Assembly (NCBI RefSeq): GCF_000813985.1
Contig: NZ_JWLJ01000001.1
Coordinates: 1,228,453-1,292,452, forward strand
Length of the DNA: 64,000 bases
Source of the DNA: Ruegeria sp. ANG-R
Lineage (GTDB): Bacteria; Pseudomonadota; Alphaproteobacteria; Rhodobacterales; Rhodobacteraceae
Direction: 5' to 3'
A program made the position numbers and the translations under genes. Shown one piece after another: positions 9,497 through 17,986 of the stretch; the first letter of the stretch is position 1, and each line of letters opens with the position of its first letter. Under the pieces are notes generated by a model. The model saw only the letters and a list, made by a program, of their open reading frames with translations, made no database searches and was not told the DNA's origin.

Positions 9497-10180
9497 ATGG
9501 CAGATTTTTTTGATATTTTGTTAAAGCACATTGCAGCGTTCGAAGAAGCTTGGGAGCAAGAAAGCGGTAACAGTGACTCGGACACATGGAATGAGAACTA
9601 CTACGAGGATTTTTTGCGCGCAGATACGAGATTCAGACATGCCGCCAAACGTTTGGGATTCGAATATCCGGAAAAACCACCAAGTGGTTCCGCACAGACA
9701 CAAATGTTGGATATTAGTTCTCGCTTTGAGGAAATCGTAAGTGGCTGGAAGACCCATATCTTAACCATGCAAATAGAAGAACAAGTTGCATTGGAGTATG
9801 AAGATCAATCGGAAGAGTTTTCAGAAGCCATAACTTTCGATGGGGAGCACCGCAAAAAAATCCATGAAATCATTGGGGAACTAAGGCATGAAGTCCACGA
9901 AAATACGTGGATGAACAAAGAGCAGAAAAGACGCGTTCTGTCTGCGGTGAACTCAGTTCAAAGGGAAGTCGACAAAGAGTTGAGTAACTTTCATCTAGTT
10001 CTTGGCAAACTCGTCGACCTTGGCGAAGCTCTTGGAACAGCGGGTAAAAAGGCTAAGCCAGCATTTGACAGGGTGGAACAACTTTCAAATGCGGTACGTG
10101 GTCAACGAAAACAAATACTATCATTAGATAAAACCGATGATCCATTGCAACTTGAGGATATGAGAGACGCAGAGGAATGA
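9497..10180 (+). CDS. Helical protein of unknown function, AT-rich
   Basis: I do not recognise this 227-aa protein. It is acidic and almost entirely helical by residue pattern, with no signal peptide or membrane segment. The C-terminal half (about residues 115-205) has regular charged heptads around RKKIHEIIGELRHEV and KRRVLSAVNSVQREVDKEL, then a small Gly/Ala-rich segment LGEALGTAGKKAKPAFDRV. Sampled lines are 43-48% GC against about 60% in the flanking genes, and codon use is unlike the neighbours, which suggests transfer. Yet it sits in frame with the operon: RBS AGAGAGGA before ATG 9497, and its stop overlaps the next start (ATGA). Confidence 0.85.
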   Translation: MADFFDILLKHIAAFEEAWEQESGNSDSDTWNENYYEDFLRADTRFRHAAKRLGFEYPEKPPSGSAQTQMLDISSRFEEIVSGWKTHILTMQIEEQVALEYEDQSEEFSEAITFDGEHRKKIHEIIGELRHEVHENTWMNKEQKRRVLSAVNSVQREVDKELSNFHLVLGKLVDLGEALGTAGKKAKPAFDRVEQLSNAVRGQRKQILSLDKTDDPLQLEDMRDAEE

Positions 10181-10629
10181 CCCTCCGCCTCGCCACCCTC
10201 TCTCTCCTGATCCTCTACCCCATCGCGTGGTTCGCCCCGCTGATGCGCGCAGGCCTGCTACCAATCTTCGGCCTCAGCGAAATCAGCGTCATCACCGGCC
10301 TCCAATCCTTGTGGAAATCCGACATCTTCCTCGCGCTGATCGTCACCGTCTTCGCCCTTTTCGCCCCCTACGTCAAAACCATCGGCACCGCGTTGATCCA
10401 ATGGAACCTGCTGGACCCGCGCGTCCAGCCCGCGCTCTACATTCTCGGCAAGCTTGCGATGGCCGACATCTTTCTCATCGCGCTCTACATCACGCTCGCC
10501 AAGGGCATATCCTACGCCACCATCGAAACCGCGTGGGGTCTTTATCTGTTCACGGGGTGCATTCTGGCCTCACTGGCCTTGGGCCACATTACAGAGATGA
10601 CATCTGGATCACGAAAACCTCAGACCTAA
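10177..10629 (+). CDS. PqiA-like (paraquat-inducible protein A) membrane protein
   Basis: Membrane protein of 150 aa with four hydrophobic segments (about residues 4-24, 48-68, 90-110, 118-138). The LGKLAMADIFLIALYITLAKG segment matches one repeat of the PqiA/YebS family, whose members accompany MCE lipid-transport proteins. Only a single repeat is present, half the length of E. coli PqiA. High GC codon use returns here. Probably a native partner of the MlaEF transporter that once followed mlaF directly, with the AT-rich gene now in between. Confidence 0.8.
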   Translation: MTLRLATLSLLILYPIAWFAPLMRAGLLPIFGLSEISVITGLQSLWKSDIFLALIVTVFALFAPYVKTIGTALIQWNLLDPRVQPALYILGKLAMADIFLIALYITLAKGISYATIETAWGLYLFTGCILASLALGHITEMTSGSRKPQT

Positions 10630-10777
10630 TTGATTGAAAACATATTTCTGAGTATCATCTTAGTATTTCGAGCAGTCAGTTTTGTAGTTTGCGGGTCCGT
10701 AGCGGATCGCCTTGTGTCTGATTAATCCTCCGCTTCGGCCCGGTTTTGGTACCGGTTGAAGAAGGAGAACGACGATC

Positions 10778-11560
10778 ATGGCCGCCCTCCACACAATAAC
10801 ATTGCAATTTCAGAATGCATTATTAAGACTGACCTTTTTTCTGATCTGCGCCGCAGCATTACTTGCGGTCGGCGCGACCCTTTTATCCGCCATTGGCATC
10901 CTGCCCTGGCTGTCGATGCAGGCGGGCCTCGGCGACGGAACAGTCATTGACGCTGGCATCTACATCCAGGTCGGGCTGACCGCCCTGATTGTGATGCTGG
11001 TCTTCTACCTGCCCTCGAACGCCCGCATGATGGCGTTGGAAAACACCCATCGTAAGTTTTCGCTGAACATGCAGGACGTGGCCGGGGCCTATCAGCTGGC
11101 CCATGCCGCAGATCGCAGCGGGGCCTTCGCGCTGGCCTCCGAATTCGACGCTGTGAAAGAGCGTATGGCCTTCTTGCGCGATCACCCCGATCTGCAATCG
11201 CTTGAGCCGCAGGTGCTGGAACTGGCCGCACAGATGAGCCAGATCAGTCAGGAGCTTGCCGACACGTATGGTGACGCCAAAGTTGCCCGCGCCCGCACCT
11301 TCCTGCAACAACGACAGGAAGAGATTGAGCAGTTCCAGCAGCGCATCGAAGACGCACAGATCATCCAACACGAGCTGCGCCAGTGGACCCGCGATATCGA
11401 GATCGAGGAATCCATCGCCAAGTCCCAGCTCGCCCGTCTGCGGGATGAACTTTTCGATCTGCTGCCGGAACTCTCGGCGCAACTGCAGTCACCTCCCAAC
11501 GACCAGGACCCAAGCGCTTCCAGCGTTATTGCCATGACCCCGCCGAGGGCTGCGGAATAG
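10778..11560 (+). CDS. Membrane-anchored coiled-coil protein upstream of radA
   Basis: Protein of 260 aa with two N-terminal hydrophobic segments (about residues 17-45 and 60-80) and a long charged helical region (about 115-225) that looks like a coiled coil, then a Pro/Ser-rich tail. Related genes in this position in Rhodobacterales are often labelled DNA repair protein, but I see no nuclease, helicase or other repair motif; the label probably comes from the radA neighbour. Start ATG 10778 follows GAAGGAGAA. No catalytic function can be assigned. Confidence 0.8.
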   Translation: MAALHTITLQFQNALLRLTFFLICAAALLAVGATLLSAIGILPWLSMQAGLGDGTVIDAGIYIQVGLTALIVMLVFYLPSNARMMALENTHRKFSLNMQDVAGAYQLAHAADRSGAFALASEFDAVKERMAFLRDHPDLQSLEPQVLELAAQMSQISQELADTYGDAKVARARTFLQQRQEEIEQFQQRIEDAQIIQHELRQWTRDIEIEESIAKSQLARLRDELFDLLPELSAQLQSPPNDQDPSASSVIAMTPPRAAE

Positions 11561-11681
11561 GCGCGATCAGCGCCCGCTGCCAACGATGACCCGCAGGGTC
11601 TGAGGACGCAGCGACCCACCGGCGGTGAGGAAAGCCCGCAAGGGCTTGAAGAACCGCCCATCCTCGGGCACCAAGGGCGCC

Positions 11682-13046
11682 ATGGCAAAGACACCCTCCT
11701 TCTCTTGCTCCGCCTGCGGTGCCTCGCACACAAGATGGTCGGGCCGCTGTGACAGCTGCGGCGAATGGAACACCATCGTTCAGGAAACACCCCTCTCCGC
11801 CGGGCCGGCCAAGAAATCGCTTGGCGGCAAGCGCGGCCAGCCCATCGCGCTCAGCGACCTGTCGACCGAAGAAACGCCCCCGCCCCGCACCCTCTGCGGC
11901 GTCGAAGAACTTGACCGCGTGCTGGGCGGCGGCCTTGTCCCCGCCTCGGCCCTGTTGGTGGGTGGAGACCCCGGCATCGGCAAATCCACCCTTCTGCTGC
12001 AGGCTGCCGCGCGTTTCGCGCGCAATGGTATCAAAACCATCTATGTCTCCGGTGAAGAGGCCAGCGCACAGGTCAGGATGCGAGCACGTCGGTTGGGACT
12101 CGAGGAATCGCCGGTGCAACTGGCCGCCGAGACCAACCTGCGGGATATCCTCACCACGCTGGAGGCCAAAAAACCCGGCCTCGCGATCATCGACTCGATC
12201 CAGACCATGTGGGCCGACAATGTGGACAGCGCACCGGGATCGGTGTCACAAGTTCGCGCTGCCGCCCATGAGTTGACCACATTCGCAAAACGGCATGGCG
12301 TGTCGATCATCATGGTCGGCCATGTCACCAAAGAAGGCCAGATCGCAGGTCCGCGTGTGGTCGAACATATGGTCGACACAGTGCTCTATTTCGAAGGCGA
12401 ACGCGGCCACCAGTTTCGTATCCTCCGCGCCGTCAAAAACCGCTTTGGCCCGGCAGATGAAATCGGCGTTTTTGAGATGACCGGCAAGGGTTTGGCGCAG
12501 GTCACCAACCCCTCGGCCCTTTTCCTGTCCGAACGCGGCACACCCAGCCCAGGCTCGGCGGTTTTTGCGGGCATCGAGGGCACAAGGCCGGTTTTGGTCG
12601 AGTTGCAGGCGTTGGTCGCGCCCTCACCCCATTCTCAACCCCGCCGCACGGTCGTCGGATGGGACAGTGGGCGCCTCGCGATGATCCTCGCGGTGCTCGA
12701 GGCCCGCTGTGGCATCCCCTTCGCGGGGCTCGATGTCTATCTGAACGTGGCCGGAGGGCTGAAAATCGGCGAGCCTGCCGCAGACCTCGCTGTGGCCGCC
12801 GCGCTGCTCAGCGCGCGTGAAGACACCGCCCTGCCCGCCGATACCGTGGTTTTCGGAGAAATCTCGCTATCTGGGGCACTTAGACCAGCCCCGCAGACAG
12901 AAAACAGGTTGAAAGAAGCGCAAAAACTTGGTTTCACATCGGCAATTGCTCCGGCAGGTGGCAAAACCGGCACTGTGGCAGGTCTGACACTCACCCGACC
13001 CTCTGATTTGGTCGGGTTTGTTGGCGAAACCTTCGGAGCAGGGTAA
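11682..13046 (+). CDS. radA: DNA repair protein RadA
   Basis: RecA-like ATPase of 454 aa that promotes branch migration in recombinational repair. N-terminal zinc finger CSACGASHTRWSGRCDSCGEW, Walker A GGDPGIGKST near residue 97, the RadA-specific KNRFG motif near residue 255, and a C-terminal Lon-protease-like domain without protease activity in this family. I use ATG 11682, preceded by AAGGGCG; an earlier in-frame start at 11625 would put 19 odd residues before the zinc finger. cvpA follows 40 bases later. Confidence 0.95.
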   Translation: MAKTPSFSCSACGASHTRWSGRCDSCGEWNTIVQETPLSAGPAKKSLGGKRGQPIALSDLSTEETPPPRTLCGVEELDRVLGGGLVPASALLVGGDPGIGKSTLLLQAAARFARNGIKTIYVSGEEASAQVRMRARRLGLEESPVQLAAETNLRDILTTLEAKKPGLAIIDSIQTMWADNVDSAPGSVSQVRAAAHELTTFAKRHGVSIIMVGHVTKEGQIAGPRVVEHMVDTVLYFEGERGHQFRILRAVKNRFGPADEIGVFEMTGKGLAQVTNPSALFLSERGTPSPGSAVFAGIEGTRPVLVELQALVAPSPHSQPRRTVVGWDSGRLAMILAVLEARCGIPFAGLDVYLNVAGGLKIGEPAADLAVAAALLSAREDTALPADTVVFGEISLSGALRPAPQTENRLKEAQKLGFTSAIAPAGGKTGTVAGLTLTRPSDLVGFVGETFGAG

Positions 13047-13086
13047 AGTCGCGCCTTGAGGGGCAGAAAACGAACAGGCGAGGGCC

Positions 13087-13668
13087 ATGGAAGGTTTTAC
13101 AATAATTGACGGGGTTGTGGCCCTGATCATCGTGCTGTCGGGCTTGCTGGCCTATTCGCGCGGTTTCATGCGCGAGGTTCTGGCCATCGCAGGCTGGGTT
13201 GCTGCCGCCGTGCTGGCGTTCATCTTCGCCCCGCAGGCCGTGCCATTGGTCAAAGAAGTCCCGGTGGTCGGAGAGTTCCTGCGCGACAGTTGCGAGCTTT
13301 CGGTTATCACCGGCTTCGCTGCGGTTTTCGCGATCGCCCTGATCGTGGTCAGCATCTTCACGCCGCTGTTCTCATCATTGGTGCAGCGTTCGGCGCTTGG
13401 CGGTCTGGATCAGGCGCTTGGATTCTTCTTTGGCATCGCACGCGGCATCCTGCTGGTTGCGATTGCGTTCTTTGTTTATGACACCGTGATGACCGGCCAG
13501 TCCTATACCATGGTCGATGAAAGCCGTTCGGCAAAGGTCTTTGAACAGTTCAGCGGCAAAATCGAAGAACAAAACCCCGAGGCCGCTCTGGGTTGGGTGA
13601 CCGCCCAGTACGAAGAACTGGTCGCAAGCTGCACCGCTGACAATGCGGCAGACGCATCAGAAGGCTGA
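13087..13668 (+). CDS. cvpA: CvpA family membrane protein
   Basis: Inner-membrane protein of 193 aa in the CvpA family, whose E. coli member is needed for colicin V production and bile tolerance; the molecular role is not settled. Four hydrophobic segments lie within residues 5-140, with GFMREVLAIAGWVAA typical of the family. It lies between radA and purF, a linkage also known in other proteobacteria. Followed by a strong bidirectional terminator. Confidence 0.9.
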   Translation: MEGFTIIDGVVALIIVLSGLLAYSRGFMREVLAIAGWVAAAVLAFIFAPQAVPLVKEVPVVGEFLRDSCELSVITGFAAVFAIALIVVSIFTPLFSSLVQRSALGGLDQALGFFFGIARGILLVAIAFFVYDTVMTGQSYTMVDESRSAKVFEQFSGKIEEQNPEAALGWVTAQYEELVASCTADNAADASEG

Positions 13669-13687
13669 TCTGACCCGCAACATTCGC

Positions 13688-13718
13688 AAAAAAGCCCGGT
13701 ATCGACCGGGCTTTTTTT
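13688..13718. terminator. Bidirectional terminator between cvpA and the DnaJ-type zinc protein
   Basis: Thirteen-bp arms, AAAAAAGCCCGGT (13688-13700) and ACCGGGCTTTTTT (13705-13717), with a 4-base loop. Both strands have a T run after the stem, so it can end both converging transcripts. Confidence 0.92.
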
Positions 13719-13737
13719 GCTTCATAATCTGCACAGA

Positions 13738-13959
13738 TCAGACAAACCCTTCGCCGCCGCAAATGTTGCACCGGATGGTCTTCAGGCCGAAGCACCCGTC
13801 GCACCGGCTTGAAACCGGCTTGCCGTACTGATCGCGGCTTTTGATCACCTCACCAGAGCCCTTGCAGATTTCACATGGCGCACGTCCTGCCCCGCGGCAC
13901 CGATGGCACCGCCGCTTGACCGGATCTTGTTTTGGAGAGTTCTGCTTGTGCTGCCACAT
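13738..13959 (-). CDS. DnaJ-type zinc-finger miniprotein
   Basis: A 73-aa protein made almost only of four CxxC motifs: CHRCRGAG, CEICKGSG, CDGCFGLK and CNICGGEG. This spacing is the central zinc-binding domain of DnaJ (CxxCxGxG repeats) without J-domain or substrate domains. I chose ATG 13959 behind GGAAGG; a longer in-frame start at 14022 adds 21 unremarkable residues. It would bind two zinc ions. A role as a small redox or zinc chaperone is possible but not shown. Confidence 0.85.
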   Translation of the reverse strand: MWQHKQNSPKQDPVKRRCHRCRGAGRAPCEICKGSGEVIKSRDQYGKPVSSRCDGCFGLKTIRCNICGGEGFV

Positions 13960-14142
13960 GGCTGCCTTCCATCCAAACCGTTCAGGGTGTCTGATCCTGA
14001 CACCTGAGTTGAATGACAGCACAGGTTCGCGGTTTTGTCACCATTTACCCCGGTCAGGCATAAATCCTGCGTGCGACAAACCGGAATTGTGATCCTTTGA
14101 TGACACGCGCTCCGTTAGGCATTATGTGGAGGCCGTACCGAC

Positions 14143-14298
14143 ATGGAATCGGAGCTGCCGATCTTGCTGTATCTGTTTTCTTTCGCACTGGCCGCCCTTG
14201 TGCTTGTGCCTGTGAGCCGTCCGGACGGGCAGCACCATACCATCCAGATACCTAACCGCAGCCGGTCCAAACTGAACGCCAGCCAGATCAAGTCATAG
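14143..14298 (+). CDS. Small single-pass membrane protein upstream of purF
   Basis: A 51-codon reading frame with a good ribosome-binding site (GTGGAGG) before ATG 14143. It starts MESELPILLYLFSFALAALV, one hydrophobic helix, and ends with a basic polar tail. It stops 16 bases before the purF start, so it may be co-transcribed with purF. I do not recognise a family, and expression needs support. Confidence 0.55.
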   Translation: MESELPILLYLFSFALAALVLVPVSRPDGQHHTIQIPNRSRSKLNASQIKS

Positions 14299-14314
14299 AA
14301 ATTGGAGCCCGTGT

Positions 14315-15835
14315 ATGTGTGGGATTTTGGGGATCGCAAGCCGGACACATGATGTCTTTGCGGAAATCTATGACGGCTTGCTGATGCTTCAGCACCGGGG
14401 TCAGGATGCCTCGGGGATCGTCACCTATAACGGCGAGTTCTTCCGCGAGAAGAAGGCCAATGGGCTCGTCAAGGACGTGTTCAACGCCAGTGACGCCGAA
14501 ACCCTGCTGGGCAAGGTGGGCATGGGCCATGTCCGCTATCCCACCGCTGGTTCGCTCAGCGCGGCCGAGGCACAGCCGTTCTTCGTAAACGCGCCCTACG
14601 GCATCTATCTTGTCCATAACGGCAACATCACCAACACCGAAGAGCAGCGCGAGAAGGTCACCGCGAAATACAGCCGCCACCTGCGCACCACCTCGGATTC
14701 CGAGGTTCTGCTGAACGTGCTGGCCGATAAAGTGGCAGATGCGATCAAGGTTAACGGCAATGCCGATCCGATCCGCAACCTGTTTGCGGGCGTCAAAATG
14801 ACGATGGAGCGGGTACAGGGCGCCTATTCGGTGATCTGTCTGGTCGCAGGTGTCGGGATGCTGGCCTTCCGCGACCCATACGGCATCCGCCCGCTTTCGG
14901 TGGCCAAACGCGAGGCACCGGGTGACGGCGATGACTATGCCTTTGCGTCCGAGGACGTGGCCTTTGGCATCAACGGTTTCGACAAGCTGCGCGACCTGCG
15001 CGCTGGCGAGGCGATCCTGATCGACCTCGACGGCAATATGCACGAGTTTCAGGCCGTCGAAGGCCAGCTGACGCCATGCATTTTTGAGTACGTCTATCTG
15101 GCGCGTCCGGATTCGCTGCTGGATGGGGTCTCGGTCTACAAGACCCAGATGCGTATGGGGCAGACGCTGGCGAAGCAGATCCAGGATTCGGGTCTTGAGA
15201 TCGACCGGATCATCCCCGTCCCCGACAGTGCCCGTCCCGTGGCGCTTGAGGCCGCGAAAATCACCGGCATCCCCTATCGCGAAGGTCTGGTGAAGAACCG
15301 CTATGTTGGCCGCACCTTCATTATGCCCGGTCAGGCGGAACGGCAGAAATCGGTGCGTCGCAAGCTGAATGCGGTGCCGCTGGAGTTCGATGGGCACAAC
15401 GTGCTCCTGATCGACGATTCGATCGTACGCGGCAATACAATCAAGAAAATCGTCCAGATGTGCCGCGAGGCGGGGGCGAAAAAAGTGTATATCGCCAGCG
15501 CGTCACCTCCTGTGAAGTATCCCAATGTCTATGGCATCGACATGCCCACCAAGGCCGAACTGGTCGCCAACGGCAAAGAGATCGAGGAGATACGCGAAGA
15601 ACTGGGTGCGGATGCGCTGTTCTATCAGAACCTCGACGATCTGATCTGGGCTGCGCAGGAAGGTAACCCAGAGATCGGGGCCTTTGATTGCTCGTGCTTC
15701 GACGGCAACTACGTCACCGGCGTTGATGAGGATTATCTGGATAGCCTCGAGAACAGCAGCCGTGTCAGCAAGAAGCGCGAGGATATGGGGGTTGTCGGCA
15801 GTTCGTGGAACTCGGCCAAGCTGGCCTCGGGCTGA
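14315..15835 (+). CDS. purF: Amidophosphoribosyltransferase
   Basis: First committed enzyme of purine synthesis, 506 aa; transfers glutamine amide nitrogen to PRPP. The catalytic N-terminal cysteine follows Met directly (MCGILGIAS), with no propeptide. The Ntn glutaminase domain is residues 1-250. The PRTase domain carries the PRPP motif VLLIDDSIVRGNT near residue 370. Start ATG 14315 follows TTGGAG. Confidence 0.97.
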   Translation: MCGILGIASRTHDVFAEIYDGLLMLQHRGQDASGIVTYNGEFFREKKANGLVKDVFNASDAETLLGKVGMGHVRYPTAGSLSAAEAQPFFVNAPYGIYLVHNGNITNTEEQREKVTAKYSRHLRTTSDSEVLLNVLADKVADAIKVNGNADPIRNLFAGVKMTMERVQGAYSVICLVAGVGMLAFRDPYGIRPLSVAKREAPGDGDDYAFASEDVAFGINGFDKLRDLRAGEAILIDLDGNMHEFQAVEGQLTPCIFEYVYLARPDSLLDGVSVYKTQMRMGQTLAKQIQDSGLEIDRIIPVPDSARPVALEAAKITGIPYREGLVKNRYVGRTFIMPGQAERQKSVRRKLNAVPLEFDGHNVLLIDDSIVRGNTIKKIVQMCREAGAKKVYIASASPPVKYPNVYGIDMPTKAELVANGKEIEEIREELGADALFYQNLDDLIWAAQEGNPEIGAFDCSCFDGNYVTGVDEDYLDSLENSSRVSKKREDMGVVGSSWNSAKLASG

Positions 15836-16084
15836 CAAACCTCCGTTCGGCGAATCGCATAGTCGGAGTGAGGCTGTCCAAAAAAGCTGGTGCGCCGCTC
15901 GTAGGACAAAATCCGCCTACAACCTTTTGCTGAACGCGCAGTTTTTGCAGTGGCTTCTCGGAATGGCAATCTGGCCATTCGGGATCGGACCCGGCAGCTC
16001 TGTTGGTTCGCCGAAACCCGTGCTACCCGGGCGCCCAGAACCACTCACAGAGCAGGGTCCGGGCGCACAGTCCGGCCGCAGATC

Positions 16085-16333
16085 ATGGCCAATACGACGG
16101 TTAAAAGCGCCGCCACGCAGACGGGGGCTTTGAAGAAGAATTCGGTTTCGGTTTTGGGAATATTTGGCCCCAAGGCCGAATTGAGGGCGCTCATGCGTCT
16201 GTCTTCGGGGCGGGTCAAGAAAGTAAAGCCCGGCAGCCGTGTAGCGTCGGGCAAGGTCATCGCCATCGATGAAGAAGGCGTCGTGCTGCGACAAAGCGGC
16301 CAGAACCGCCGGATCGGCATTCCGGGCAACTGA
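16085..16333 (+). CDS. Small GspC/PilP-like domain protein
   Basis: A protein of 82 aa. The segment SVLGIFGPKAELRALMRLSSGRV followed by KVKPGSRVASGKVIAIDEE resembles the small beta-sheet domain of type II secretion GspC and pilus PilP proteins (pattern: G-x-F-G, RALVRL-SGR, V-x-G-x-x-x-x-G-x-V). No membrane segment is present and no secretion genes are nearby. I chose ATG 16085; the in-frame extension to 15950 has no family match. The 249 bases before it hold nothing I can name. Function unknown. Confidence 0.6.
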   Translation: MANTTVKSAATQTGALKKNSVSVLGIFGPKAELRALMRLSSGRVKKVKPGSRVASGKVIAIDEEGVVLRQSGQNRRIGIPGN

Positions 16334-16375
16334 TCCCGACTTGACGCCCCGCGCGCACAGGTTCAAACCGCAATC

Positions 16376-17020
16376 ATGACTGATCAGACAAAAATCGCCC
16401 TCATCACCGGGGCCTCACGCGGGCTGGGCGCCGCCCTGGCCGAGGCGCTGGCCCCCGATTACCACATCGTCGCCGTCGCGCGCACCACAGGCGGGCTGGA
16501 AGAGCTGGACGATCGCATCCAGGCCAAGGGCGGCTCGGCCACTTTGGCACCGATGGATATCACCGACCCGGATGCCATGGCGACGCTGTGCCGTGGCATC
16601 TATGACCGCTGGGGTAAAGTCGATCTCTGGCTACACACCGCGATCCACACGTCGGCTTTGACGCCGGCAAATTTTGTCGATCCCAAGGAATGGGCGAAAG
16701 CCGCGAATATCAATGCGACCGCGACGTCGGTTCTGATCCCGTATGTGGCCCCACTTCTGGGTGAGGCGGGCCACGCCGTGTTCTTCGACGACCCGAAGGC
16801 CGGTGAGAAATTCTATGGCATCTACGGCGCCACAAAAGCGGCTCAGATGGCGCTGGCCCGCAGTTGGTCGGCAGAGACGGTGCGCACCGGACCGCGTGTG
16901 TCCATCGTTGAGCCCGCGCCGATGCCGACAGCCGTACGCGCCCGGTTTCATCCCGGCGAGGATCGGGATGCCTTGACCAGCACGGCTGACGAAGCAGCGC
17001 GGATCGTGGCTCTGCTTTAG
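16376..17020 (+). CDS. SDR family oxidoreductase (atypical)
   Basis: Short-chain dehydrogenase-like protein of 214 aa. The Rossmann glycine motif TGASRGLGAAL is near residue 11, and the YGATK catalytic Tyr-Lys pair is near residue 157. The usual catalytic serine about 13 residues before the tyrosine is replaced in a VFFDDPKAG stretch, and the central NNAG motif is LHTAIHT, so activity is uncertain. Its substrate cannot be deduced. It converges on the DUF815 gene across a dispersed repeat. Confidence 0.8.
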   Translation: MTDQTKIALITGASRGLGAALAEALAPDYHIVAVARTTGGLEELDDRIQAKGGSATLAPMDITDPDAMATLCRGIYDRWGKVDLWLHTAIHTSALTPANFVDPKEWAKAANINATATSVLIPYVAPLLGEAGHAVFFDDPKAGEKFYGIYGATKAAQMALARSWSAETVRTGPRVSIVEPAPMPTAVRARFHPGEDRDALTSTADEAARIVALL

Positions 17021-17021
17021 C

Positions 17022-17072
17022 AATGGCCCGTGCCGGGCCATGCCTCCGGCGGGGATATTTTTGGCCAGATGA
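17022..17072 (-). repeat. Dispersed intergenic repeat, copy A
   Basis: On the minus strand this reads TCATCTGGCC, a short A-rich step, ATATCCCCGCCGGAGGC, then a hairpin ATGGCCCG-gca-CGGGCCAT. It begins 10 bases after the stop of the DUF815 ATPase gene in that gene's sense direction and fills the gap to the converging SDR. See copies at 21716, 41315 and 50078. Confidence 0.85.
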
Positions 17073-17082
17073 CGCGGGCGGA

Positions 17083-17925
17083 CTATGCGATATGGACGCC
17101 GTTGCGCCCAGCGAGATCGACGAAGAATTGCCATGCCACGCGGCCTGAACGGGCGCCACGGGTGGCTTGCCATTCGATGGCCTCGGCGCGCAGGATTTCC
17201 GGATCGACAGTGACGCCATGGGCGGCGCAATAGCGATCAATCATCGCAAGGTATTCGTCCTGATCGCAAGGGTGAAAACCCAGCCAGAGGCCAAAGCGGT
17301 CGGACAGCGACACTTTTTCCTCGACCGCCTCAGACGGATTGATGGCGCTGGAGCGTTCGTTTTCGATCATGTCACGCGGCATCAGGTGGCGGCGGTTCGA
17401 GGTGGCGTAGAACACCACGTTTTCGGGGCGGCCTTCAATACCGCCATCCAGCACCGCCTTGAGCGATTTATAGTGCTGGTCATCGTGGCTGAACGAGAGG
17501 TCGTCGCAAAACAGGATGAACCGGTGTGATGCGGATCTCAGATGATTCAACAGACGCGCGACCGAGCCCATATCCTCGCGCTGCAGCTCGACCAGTTTCA
17601 GATCGGGGTGTTCACCCTGCAGCGTCCCATGCACCGCCTTGACGAGGCTGGATTTTCCCATACCCCGCGCGCCCCAGAGCAGCGCGTTGTTGGCCTTGTA
17701 CCCGGCTGCAAACCGCCGCGTGTTGTCCAGCAGCGTATCGCGAGACCGATTGATCCCCACCAGCAGGTCCAGATCGATCCGATTGACCTGTGTCACGGGC
17801 TCCAGACGGTCAGGCTCGACATGCCAGACAAAGGCCGGAGCCGCATCGAAATCGGGGGCGGCCAGAGGCGCCGGTGCCATGCGCTCCAACGCGTCGGCAA
17901 TGCGGTTCAGGGCTTGATCGTCCAT
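17083..17925 (-). CDS. DUF815 family AAA+ ATPase
   Basis: Cytosolic P-loop protein of 280 aa in the DUF815 family, AAA+-like ATPases of unknown role. Walker A is GARGMGKSS near residue 82, and the Walker B-like FILFCDDLSFSHDD near residue 140. NVVFYATSNRRHLMPRDM matches the sensor-1 region and a conserved family block. I use ATG 17925, six bases after GGAGGA; the longer in-frame start at 17955 would add ten residues. It is followed in sense by repeat copy A. Confidence 0.88.
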   Translation of the reverse strand: MDDQALNRIADALERMAPAPLAAPDFDAAPAFVWHVEPDRLEPVTQVNRIDLDLLVGINRSRDTLLDNTRRFAAGYKANNALLWGARGMGKSSLVKAVHGTLQGEHPDLKLVELQREDMGSVARLLNHLRSASHRFILFCDDLSFSHDDQHYKSLKAVLDGGIEGRPENVVFYATSNRRHLMPRDMIENERSSAINPSEAVEEKVSLSDRFGLWLGFHPCDQDEYLAMIDRYCAAHGVTVDPEILRAEAIEWQATRGARSGRVAWQFFVDLAGRNGVHIA

Positions 17926-17986
17926 TGGCTCCTCCGAGGGGTTTAGGGCGTTCAACCATGTTCGCCGCCGCGTCGCAACCGGCCAT

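Noticed and set aside
14288..15397. 369-codon minus-strand frame
   Set aside because: Antisense shadow of purF, whose identity is certain.
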